Positions 42,601 through 50,836 of a DNA stretch of 64,000 bases are shown piece by piece. Within the stretch, counting starts at the first letter, position 1; each line of letters starts with the position of its first letter. Made by a program: the position numbers and the translations under genes. The notes beneath the pieces are model-generated. The model saw only the letters and a list, made by a program, of their open reading frames with translations, was not told the DNA's origin and ran no database searches. Origin of the DNA: Edaphochlamys debaryana (lineage: Eukaryota; Chlorophyta; Chlorophyceae; Chlamydomonadales); contig JAEHOE010000041.1 of assembly GCA_016858145.1 (NCBI GenBank), positions 372,001 through 436,000 on the forward strand. Reading direction: 5' to 3'.

Positions 42601-45600
42601 CAAAGCAGCTAAGCACTTGTATCTGGACGCTAAGGCAGTGGCTTAGCCGCTGAGCATTGACCATCCCTGCCAGTGTTAGGAGCGCACGTGCACAGCAGCC
42701 TGCGCCTCCGCACTGGGTGCTTACCCTCCCCGCCCCCGCCCCCGCCCCCGCCCCCTCGCCCCCATTCCCACCCCCCCTCCGCAGTACGTGCCCCAAGTCA
42801 CGGCCGACGGCACGCTGGCCACGCTGGGGGCGGTGGAGTTCTTCCGCATCCTCAACCAGCAGGTGTGTGTGGGGGGGGGGCGGGTTGGTGGTTGGCACAT
42901 GAGAACGGGAAGAACCGCACAACCTACCGTACTCAACCTCTCCTCCCTGTCTTCCTCCCAACTGCCTGACCTTGCTCTGACCTAACCGCCCCCCCCCCCA
43001 GATCGCCATCAATTTGAAACTCGACAACCACCATCTAATCTGCCCCTTCCCTGCTTCACCCCTTCCTTCCCCCCTCCCCCCCTAACCCCCCCCTCTTATC
43101 TACCTCTTCCCTACTTCGCCCCTTCCTTTCCCCTCCCTCCCCCTTTCCCCTCCCCCCCCTCAGATCGCCATCATCGAGAAGCTGAATGACCACGGAGAGG
43201 TCATGTTCCAGGTGGGGGGGTAGGGGGTGTTTGAAGCTGATAAGCGGGAGAGCGTCGAATGGTTAGTGGGATTGCCGGAGAAGGTACATACCGCCACAGT
43301 GTCCATGATAGGTTCGGGTGTCCGCGGAAGAGGCGTGCGCTGAGGCTGGAGCTGAAAGTGGCGTAGGCAGCGGGGGTAGGGGGTAGGGGGCGGTGGGGGG
43401 AGGAGAGGGGGGAGGTAGGGAGAGGTCTTATTCCAGGCACGACGGGGAAGGGGGGAAGCAAGGGAGGAAGGGGGTATCTTTCCGAGCGAGGGAAGGTAAG
43501 GCGGTGGCTGGGGGAGCGGGGGGGCACTGGGAGGGTGAACGTGGTGGGGCACGAGGGATCCTGAAGGTGGTGCATGGGCAGCGCTGCTAAACCGCCCCCG
43601 GCGGGGGTATGTGTCGGGTTTGAAGGGGCCTGGGAGAGGGGAAACGACGGCGCTGGCAGCGCCTCCTGGGGTCCAGGTGGGGGCAGGGGGTCATTGAGGC
43701 AGGGGGATGATTGGCGGGGGATGGGTGGGCGGGGAGGGGAGGGGCGGCATCCCCTAGGTTGGGGGGCAAGCTGGCACCTAGATCGTAGTAGTAATTGGAT
43801 CAATGGGCGCGATCTAAGTCGACTAGCCGTCTCTGCTTCCGCCCGAGCCCTCCCGTTGCGTGTCCTCGAGAGCCACCCTCCCTGCCCGCCACCGCCCCGC
43901 CCTCCCCATCCCCTGCCCCACCCCCAGACCGCCAAGACCGCCCTCCGAGTCATGTCAAGTTACCAGGCGGCACAGCGCCAGGTAGGTTGCTGCGCAACCC
44001 AAACTCGCTTCCGTCTGCCTCAAACCTCGTTTCCACCTGCCCTTCCCGACGAACCACTGCTGGCGGGGTCCACCCCGTCCGCCCCCTCACTTCGCCAATC
44101 CCATGCTCCCCCAAACCAACACCCCCCCCCCCGCCGGCTCTCACCCCTCTTTCCCCCTTTCCACTTCGGCAAGGATCCACCCCTGTCTCCCCTCTTTCCC
44201 CGGCTGCTCGTGGGCCCGCCCCCTCGGACCCCGCCAGGCTCCCATCCTCGCACGTTTCCCCCCTTCCCCCTCTCACTTTTATCACCGCGTCCGCCCTGTG
44301 CCACTGCCCGCAGGTGCTGGCGGTCCCCGCCTCCTCCGACCCCGCCGGACTTCCATGCTCCCCCCTTCTCCCCCCTTCTCCCCCCTTCTCCCCCCTTCTC
44401 CCCCTCTCACCCTCTCTCACCACCACCCCTATCCCCAGGTGCTGGTGGGCCCCTCGGACAAGGGGGCCGGCGGCGAGCGCGGCAGCAACGGCAACAAGGC
44501 CGGGGGGCCCGGGGCCGGGGGCCGGCCCATGTCTCTGGAGCTGGCGGTGGCATTCCTGAACAACAACGTGCGCTGTCACGACCAGTCGCTGGAGTTCGCG
44601 GAGGACGTGCAGGTGGGGGGAGCGGGGAAGGGGGGAGCGGGTGTCAGGGCCAGATCACGCAAGCCTACGCGCCCGTCGCACCCTCCCTTCTCGTTCCTTC
44701 AGGGCGCATCAGAAACATGCCTTTCTTCCTCGCTCCTCTCATTCCCACCGCACTCCACCCCCACCCGACCCCTCGGCGCCAGCTGGATCAGTCATACCGC
44801 AGCCAGCCCCCATGCCTTCCCCCGTGTCGCACACGAAACACACGTATAGCCCCTCCCCCCTGCCCCCAACTCCCCGCCGCCCCCCGTCCCCCGCTCCCCA
44901 ACCCCTTACCACCCCTCAGCGCCAGCTGGATCAGTCGTACCGCAGCCAGCTGGACATCGAGGACGTGTGCCGGGGCTTCCTGGAGGTGGCCAAGGTGGGG
45001 TGGCGGGGGGGGAGCGTGTGTGTTTCGTGCCGACGTGGAGGGAGGCGGGGCTGGACATCGAGGATGTGTGCCGGGGCTTCCTGGAGGTGGCCAAGGTGGG
45101 GTGGCGGGGGGGGGAGCGTGTGTGTTTCGTGCCGACGTGGAGGGAGGCGGGGCTGGACATCGAGGACGTGTGCCGGGGCTTCCTGGAGGTGGCCAAGGTG
45201 GGGTGGCGGGGGGGGAGCGTGTGTGTTTCGTGCCGACGTGGAGGGAGGCGGGGCTGGACATCGAGGACGTGTGCCGGGGCTTCCTGGAGGTGGCCAAGCT
45301 GGGGTGGCGGGGGGGGAGCGTGTGTGTTTCGTGCCGACGTGGAGGGAGGCGGGGCTGGACATCGAGGACGTGTGCCGGGGCTTCCTGGAGGTGGCCAAGG
45401 TGGGGTGGCGGGGGGGGAAACGGAGGGGGAGAGCGTGTGTGTTTTGCAGTGGGGCAACGCGCTCCCGCTCAGCTTTAGACGTCCCCTGCGCCTACGTCTA
45501 GACGTCCCCTGCGCCATCCGGCGACTACCCCCCTTCACTTGCGTCATCCCCCCTGCCCCCTGACGTCATCCCCCCCAGCTTGCCACCTACAAGGCCGTGT

Positions 45601-48076
45601 CCATCGTCTTCAACGACCCCGGCATGAGCAACCAGCTCAAGGTGCTCTACTCCAGCGGGGCCGAGTACACGGGAGGTGAGAGAGGAGGGGGGAGGGGGGT
45701 AGCGGGGGGCGCAGGGGCAGAGGGGACAGGGTGATAGCGACGGGAACAACTTGACGGGCCAAGCAACATGGGACAGGCGGGCGTGGGATGGGGAAGTGAG
45801 GGGTTGACGTTTGGCGGGGACAGAGGCCGCCACCAAACCCATCCCATGCCACCCCACCCCTGTGTCCCCCCCAGGCCGCGCCACCAACGTGCTCATCGCC
45901 ACTCTGAAGGACTACTTCTCGGATTTCAAGGTGGGGGAAAGAAGGGGAGCTAGTCAAGGGTCAGACGGTGAGATATTATAGATACATTTCTGGGGGGTAC
46001 TTTTCGGACTTCAAGGTGTGTAAAGGGCTGCTCGCATGAGCCGGGGACTTCAAGGTGTGTGCTGACCCTGATTGTATAGGTTCTAGCTCTTCAAGGTGTG
46101 TGTGGGGGGGGGGGCGTTCGGAATCCATGGTCCTCATGATGTTCCGCAGAGGGCACAGGGGCAGTGTTACCGGGTGCAGGGTCGAGTGCTTGCCGGTGTG
46201 CCGCGGATCAGGATGCCTGACGGCAACTGAGCCCCATCACCATCCAGGGGTTGGAAAGTTCTGCCCCTTCTGGTAGCCCCGTCACGCCCCTCCCCCCTTA
46301 CCACTTATCCCCTTATCCCTTTCACAGGTGGGTGCTGCCCTCCTTCCTCAAGCGGGTGGCGGAGCCAAGCTGGACCCCCCCCCCGTCCCTTACCCCCCTT
46401 ACCCCCCTAACCCCCTCTCACCCCCCTCACCCTCTCAGAAGTGGGTGCTGCCCTCCTTCCTCAAGCGGGTGGCGGAGGCGGCCCTGGAGGAGCTGGTGCG
46501 GCGGGCGGCCAACATGTTCGTGGCGGTGCCGCCCACGGTGAGGGGGCGGGGGCGGGGGGGAAGAGGGTGTGTTCGTGTGTGTTTGCCGTGCCGTTCACGG
46601 TCGTGGGGGCACGGGGCTGGTGCGGCGGGCGGCCAACATGTTCGTGGCGGTGCCGCCCACGGTGAGGGGGCGGGGGCGGGGGGGGAAGGAGGGTGTGTTC
46701 GTGTGTGTTTGCCGTGCCGTTCACGGTCGTGGGGGCACGGGGCTGGTGCGGCGGGCGGCCAACATGTTCGTGGCGGTGCCCCCTACGGTGCGTCGAGAGT
46801 CTCTACTGGGGGTCCGGGGGGGGAAGCCGTGAGAGAGCGAGCTGTACTTTTGCCTGCTGGCGTGTCGGCCAAGCTGAGGGGTGCACGTGGTGCGTGCTTG
46901 CTGACGTGTCCGTCACGGTGAGGGGGCGGGCGGGGGGGGGTCCCGCTGCTGCCTCTCATCCTGTTGCCCGACAGTCGCTCATCCCCTCGCCCCCCATCCC
47001 CTGACCCCAGTCCCTGCCAAACTCCCTCTCACCCTCACCCCCCTTTCAACCCTCTCCCCTTCAGCCCTCGGAGCCCTTACTAAGCGCATGGCTGAGGACG
47101 AGGCCGACCTTGCTCCCCTCCCCTCCCCCAACCCCCCTCTACCCCCCATCCCCTTCAGCCCTCCGAGCCCCTGCTCAAGCGCATGGCCGAGGACGAGGCC
47201 GACCTGGCCGCCTACTTCGAGACCTACCTGCGCCCCGACCGACTGCGGAGGCCCATGGCGCTGCTGTCAGACATGCGGGAGCTGCTGGTGGCTGACACGT
47301 GAGAGGGGGGGGAGGAGGGGCACGATGGGAAGAGCAACCTGACTGGGAGCCGCCTGATGGAGTACCGGTAGCGGGCACATAAGAGCGGACCAAAGATAAC
47401 GGAGAGCCCCTCGCCCTCTTTCCCCACACTCTCCACTCCACCTTTCTTGTTTTTACCCTCAAACCCCCCCCCAGCCCCGAGGAGTTCTCCCTGGCCTTCG
47501 CCAACCTCATCGCCGCCCACCCGGGCTTCACCCTGGACCTGGCCACTCGCATCCTGGCCTCGCGGACCGAGCTGCAGAAGAAGCAGGTGGCAGGGGGGGC
47601 TGAGGTGTTTTGGGGGGGCGGGTGTCCTGCGTCCTGTGGCTGCAAGTTGCAGCGGGGCTGTACATGACCTTTCGACTCTCCTCCCGCGTTCTAGCCTCGC
47701 CCCTTCCCCTTCCCCTTCCCTGCCCTCCCCGCCCCCTGACCCCAGCTCGCGGGCATCACGGCCCTGTGCCCACAACCACCCCAGCCCTGAACACAGACAT
47801 GTCCCCCCCCCACTCTTGGCCCCAGGTCGCGGACATGACGGCCCAGATCTCGCCACGCCTCTGCCTCCGACCCTGCCCTGCCCTGCCCTGCAGCCACTCA
47901 CCCCCCTCCCCCTCCCCCTCGCCCTGGCCCTTCCCCCCTGGCCCCAGGTCGCGGACATCACTGCGCAGTGCCGGGAGCTGTGGAAGGCCCGGGAGGCGAG
48001 CGACAAGGCGGCGCGGGGGGAGGCGGACGCGGCGGCGGGCGGGGGCTGGTTCGGGTGGGGCAAGAAGGGAGCCTGA
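36605..48076 (+). CDS. SEC6: Exocyst complex component SEC6
   Basis: Twenty-six exons, 850 residues, all phases closing: 36605-36862, 37085-37173, 37680-37761, 37974-38060, 38445-38509, 38889-39006, 39200-39262, 39449-39499, 39857-39961, 40281-40319, 40708-40815, 41046-41204, 41408-41497, 41690-41776, 42339-42428, 42785-42862, 43164-43211, 43928-43981, 44439-44612, 44920-44994, 45579-45675, 45875-45930, 46439-46537, 47159-47298, 47475-47586, 47948-48076. SEC6 (EXOC3) is a helical-rod subunit of the exocyst, which tethers secretory vesicles to the plasma membrane before SNARE fusion. Support: N-terminal coiled-coil heptads; the plant-SEC6-like block GTLATLGAVEFFRILNQQ; FNRIFQCYHVQFA; LLKRMAEDEADLAAYFE near the end. 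Plant and animal SEC6 are about 750 residues; the extra length includes a Gly-rich loop in exon 19 and a Gly-rich tail. Introns open with GTGGGG runs and close with C tracts. Many introns carry truncated copies of the neighbouring exon edge. Confidence 0.93.
37545..37582 (+). repeat. Exon-edge duplication, SEC6 exon 3 (5' end)
   Basis: CTGTGTGTCGAGTGCGCCGA copies the start of exon 3 (CTGTGTGCCGAGTGCGCCGA, from 37681) with several mismatches, so it is an older copy. A weak copy of the exon's 3' end also follows it near 37805 (CGCACGGCAGCATG). Confidence 0.7.
39729..39757 (+). repeat. Exon-edge duplication, SEC6 exon 9 (5' end)
   Basis: AGGCGCTACCGGAACC after a CAG copies the start of exon 9 at 39857 (AGGCGCTACCGGGACC), 128 bp upstream of the true acceptor. 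It is diverged beyond about 30 nt. Confidence 0.7.
41279..41306 (+). repeat. Exon-edge duplication, SEC6 exon 13 (5' end)
   Basis: ATCGTGGTAGAAGTGCTGGG, preceded by a C tract and CAG, copies the first ~28 nt of exon 13 at 41408 with three mismatches. It is a complete decoy acceptor. Confidence 0.8.
41996..42030 (+). repeat. Exon-edge duplication, SEC6 exon 14 (3' end)
   Basis: Thirty-five nt identical to the end of exon 14 (41742-41776), followed by the same GTGGGGGAGGGG donor, 254 bp downstream. No mismatch was seen within the exon part. Confidence 0.9.
42521..42551 (+). repeat. Exon-edge duplication, SEC6 exon 15 (3' end)
   Basis: GAAGAACCTTAAGGCGGACA and the following AAAAG|GTGGGG copy the last ~30 nt of exon 15 (ending 42428) with a few mismatches, 123 bp downstream. 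Confidence 0.8.
43002..43033 (+). repeat. Exon-edge duplication, SEC6 exon 17 (5' end)
   Basis: A C tract, CAG and ATCGCCATCA precede a diverged stretch that still follows exon 17 (43164) for about 30 nt. It lies 162 bp upstream of the true acceptor. Confidence 0.7.
44314..44350 (+). repeat. Exon-edge duplication, SEC6 exon 19 (5' end)
   Basis: CAG followed by GTGCTGGCGGTCCCC copies the start of exon 19 (44439). A second, poorer copy lies near 44204 (CTGCTCGTGGGCCCG). The two copies also share flanking CTCGGACCCCGCC-like sequence, so they appear to derive from successive duplications. Confidence 0.65.
44777..45399 (+). repeat. Exon-edge duplication array around SEC6 exon 20
   Basis: The true exon is 44920-44994. 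A copy of its first ~31 nt lies upstream at 44777-44807, where the acceptor CAG has become CGG. The last 45 nt of the exon (LDIEDVCRGFLEVAK) with the donor are then repeated four more times, at 45051-45095, 45153-45197, 45254-45298 and 45355-45399, a spacing of 101-102 bp. Copies differ by single bases. Linkers share GTGTGTTTCGTGCCGACGTG. Every 3' copy keeps a usable donor: GTGGGG in all but the fourth, which reads AAG|CTGGGG and has lost the GT. Confidence 0.95.
45998..46095 (+). repeat. Exon-edge duplications, SEC6 exon 22 (3' end)
   Basis: The end of exon 22 (TCGGATTTCAAG|GTGGGG, ending 45930) recurs as TCGGACTTCAAG|GTGTG at 45998-46015. Shorter remnants GACTTCAAG|GTGTG (ending 46054) and CTTCAAG|GTGTG (ending 46095) follow. 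The copied exon part gets shorter with distance. Confidence 0.7.
46328..46787 (+). repeat. Exon-edge duplications around SEC6 exon 23
   Basis: The true exon is 46439-46537. A copy of about 37 nt of its beginning lies at 46328-46364 after a CAG. The last 45 nt with the donor (LVRRAANMFVAVPPT) recur at 46617-46661 and 46743-46787, spacing 124-126 bp. The first 3' copy is identical; the second has two changes and a GTGCGT donor. Confidence 0.93.
47065..47111 (+). repeat. Exon-edge duplication, SEC6 exon 24 (5' end)
   Basis: After CTTCAG, 47 nt follow the start of exon 24 (47159-47205) with six mismatches, several synonymous in the exon frame (KRMAEDEADL is still readable). It lies 94 bp upstream of the true acceptor. 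Confidence 0.88.
47746..47850 (+). repeat. Exon-edge duplications, SEC6 exon 26 (5' end), two copies
   Basis: GTCGCGGACATCACTGCGCA (true exon start 47948) recurs as GTCGCGGACATGACGGCCCA from 47826 and, more diverged, as CTCGCGGGCATCACGGCC from 47746. Each follows CCCCAG. Confidence 0.85.
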
Positions 48077-48464
48077 GTGGGCGGGGGCGGCGGCGCAGGC
48101 GCGGGAGCCACATGTGCAGTGCAGTGCAGCAGGGGCGCAGGCGCGAGTTTGCGTGCAGCGCGTTTGCCGGCGAGGGCGCAGGGACTGGCGAGGCCGAGCC
48201 AGGCCGCCAGAGCAGTGGCGGCATCGCCTCCGGCGTGCAAATCCAGTGGAAACTCGCATGGGCGATTCGTAGAGTATTACGGCGGGGCCGGCGGAAGGAG
48301 ATGGGACACAAGCGGTTGAAGGTCACGTGGCGAGGGGGGCAAGGCGCACGGGGCTGTGTGCGTACATGGAACCAATGGAAACGCATTCGATCTCTTTTCA
48401 ATACGGGCCAGGGACCGGCGGGGATAGTTTGCTACGCACACTTCAGTCCGCATAGCACCACAGA

Positions 48465-48495
48465 CTCCCGCGGGGACCAACAGACCCCGCGGGAG
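48465..48495 (+). promoter_or_regulatory. 11-bp stem hairpin just before a start codon
   Basis: CTCCCGCGGGG, a nine-base loop ACCAACAGA, then the exact complement CCCCGCGGGAG. The right arm ends five bases before the ATG at 48501. In an mRNA this GC-rich hairpin would sit directly in front of the start codon and should affect initiation; in DNA it could be an element terminus. Confidence 0.6.
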
Positions 48496-48500
48496 CTGCC

Positions 48501-48725
48501 ATGAAGACCAATTCCGTTGTGAAGACCACGCTGGAGGCGGTGTGTCACAAGGGCCGCTACCGTGATGCAATCCAGCAGCTAGTTAAATGGGGCACGCTGG
48601 TGCACGTTGTGGCCAGCGAGTTCCTGAGGCACGTAGTCTTGGTCCTCACGACGCCGGGCCAGCTCGACGAGGCGGGCAGGCGGCTATTCAACGAGGCCGG
48701 TTACTACGGGGAATGGGTCGCGTAG
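48501..48725 (+). CDS. Small hypothetical protein, 74 aa, probably part of a multicopy element
   Basis: ATG-initiated, single exon. The product begins MKTNSVVKTTLEAVCHKGRY and ends NEAGYYGEWVA. It is soluble, without low-complexity runs, and balanced in charge, unlike the shadow frames around it. The stop lies inside a sequence block that recurs at 14331-14425 and 14505-14600, and the frame before one of those copies loosely resembles this C-terminus. A GC-rich hairpin ends five bases before the ATG. I do not recognise the family. It may be a fragment of a transposon-encoded protein or a small multicopy gene. Confidence 0.4.
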   Translation: MKTNSVVKTTLEAVCHKGRYRDAIQQLVKWGTLVHVVASEFLRHVVLVLTTPGQLDEAGRRLFNEAGYYGEWVA

Positions 48726-48790
48726 CAGATGGGTGAGGGGCTCAGCCCTTTTCCGCCCCCATGGGGGCGCCCCGCTTGTCAATACGGAAG
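48685..48790. repeat. Dispersed repeat, copy C
   Basis: Best-preserved copy of the repeat also seen at 14331-14425 and 14505-14600 (shared TGGGTCGCGTAGCAGATGGG-like, CTCAGCCC and TTTTCCGCCCCCATGG blocks). It overlaps the 3' end of the small ORF. Confidence 0.55.
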
Positions 48791-49781
48791 GCTAGACGGA
48801 GGCGAACGGCCGGGGTGCAGGGGCCAAGGGCTTGGGTGCGTGGTTGGGGATTGGCGGCACCCAAGCCACCATGCCCTCGAAACCGTACTGGAGGCTGCGA
48901 GGCCGCTTTCTACGTATTTCGGGACGTGGTGAGGTGCCGAATTGGTCATCGATGTAGATCTGTATCGCTGGTGTGTGTTACATGCCTGCCTTGCGCATCG
49001 GCGGTGAGGCGCCCCGCGGCCATGGGGGCGGGGCTGCTGGAAGATTGGGAGCACCCCGTGCCGTCTGTGGGTGTGCAGCAAGATGCAGGCTGCAGGGTTA
49101 CACGAACGCACGCATGGCTCCGTGCCTCCGGTCACGGGGCGGCGTGGCGGCGTCAGGCATGTGCAGGTTGACGGGGTTGCAAAACTCTGCAAGTAACGGC
49201 TCGTGATCGCACGCCGGGCCATCGGCCATCGAGCACGAACAACGGAACCAGGCTCTGGCGTCTATCTAGGCCTCGTCGTAGCAGGACTGCAGGAGTGTGC
49301 GTTGGGTGCATGCAGGTGTGCCCCTGGCAGACGCCAGTTCCCCATGCTCCGTGCTTTCAGTGCACCCCCTCCCCTCCTGGAGCCTGGTTGGAGCCCGCCA
49401 GCCAGGGAGCGGGGCAGGTAGTGGGGGCTGTGCGGGAGGTGGCCACCACATGCGCTGCGCTAGTCCATTTGACCAGTAGTGCGACGGTAGATAGCAAGCT
49501 CATGCCGCCTTGAACTATTACTAAAACACCGCACGAGTCCAGCGAGTAACGGAGGGCCACGCAGGGAGTGGGGCAAGTTGCAGGGACACCACCAACTTAG
49601 AGCAAGCTTTGCATTTGTGGGACAGCCTTCCGTGCGTGGAGCCTTCCAGGCCCAACGCTCTGCATCGGACAACATTGGCAGCTGGCGTAAATGGTGGGTG
49701 GGTGGGTTAGAAGACATCAACGAAGCGAAGTGCTTGGTTGTGGCGTGGGGCGTGTTCCGCAGACTACGCAGACCTGTGGGG

Positions 49782-49893
49782 AGCTTACCGGGTGTTCGTC
49801 GGCGCCTGTGGATAGGGAGGGCCCGCGAGGGCAAAGGGGCACGGAATCTCGCGGGTGGACACGCACACGAAGTTATGGAAAGGGGAGGGCGGG
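49782..49893. repeat. Dispersed repeat shared with 6796-6905
   Basis: Direct-orientation match with gaps: GGGAGGGCCCGCGAGGGC, then CTCGCGGGTGGACACGCAC, then ATGGAAAGG. Neither copy lies in a gene I can support. Confidence 0.6.
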
Positions 49894-50836
49894 CGAGTGG
49901 GGTTTCGTCGAGGTCGACTTGGCCAGGCCTTCCTCGGCTTCCCGAGCCGCCATGAAGGTATGTGGATCGTGCAGGCCGCATGAGACGCAGCTACGACACA
50001 CGGCGTTTGAGAACTCGATTGGCCAGAGGTGGCCGTCGGGGGGGTTGACAATGAAGGGGGGTTTCACAGACAACGGGGCGTAGCGCTGTTGGTCGGGGGG
50101 TGTCGCCGTGGCCGCCGTCACGGGTCACCACGTGGCAGAGCCGTTGCACAGCTGGGGGCCCGGAACTCCGAAGGAAGGGGTCGTTTGGGAGCGTGTAGAT
50201 CAAAGCCGGACTTCCGGGGAGCGTGTTCATGGAAGGACCGCCCGCTGGTCGTGGGGCGTGGGGCCTTGCCGCAAGGGTGCGGGCTTGGTTGCTGGGGGTA
50301 CTGACACGTACCGGCACCGGAACACTGCACTCTAAGCGGTAGGTCAAGCTCGGCTGCTGTGCCGCCCAGAACTTATCTGGACACTAGGCTATGGACATGC
50401 GGGCAGGGGCGAAGGCCGGAAGGTGACTCGCGGGCTGGGGAATGTGTGCCGTGTCGACGATGGCTGGAGCTCCGCGTGGTTTCGGTGCCGGTGCGCACCG
50501 GCCTGGACCCGCCCGTGCCCCGGCGGTCAGATCGTGTTGACAAGTGTTTAATGTTTGCAGTGGATGGCACGGGCGATCCAGCCTTTTGCCGTCGGGAACT
50601 CCATGCTGGGGTCGAGTGCTGATCGACGGGGTGCAGCACCGTTGCGACGCAGAGTCTCCCACAACCGAGCACACGAACAGAGAGTACACGAGAGAAACGA
50701 AATGGAGCACGCATGGCAGCCCCTTGGAAAGCACCGCGTTCCCTGAGCACGAAGGCAAGCCTTGAGCCCTCAGCGCCACATTCCGCTTCCACGCGTGCAG
50801 TGCCGAATCAATGAGTGTTTGTCTGTGGCTTTTCAG

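Larger units (their letters stand above)
48077..50836. other. Intergenic region with small ORF, hairpin and dispersed repeats
   Basis: Apart from the small ORF at 48501-48725 and its hairpin, I find no supported gene. The region contains dispersed-repeat copy C (48685-48790) and the block 49782-49893, related to 6796-6905. The first exon(s) and promoter of the DUF789 gene are expected near 50300-50836, but I could not identify a start with matching phase. Confidence 0.5.

Noticed and set aside
44950..45399. CRISPR-like array
   Set aside because: The repeated units include coding exon sequence and near-identical linkers, and the genome is eukaryotic. There are no unique spacers.
43574..45478. 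634-codon plus-strand open frame
   Set aside because: It crosses several well-supported SEC6 introns and the exon-20 repeat array in wrong frames, so it is a by-product of C-rich introns.
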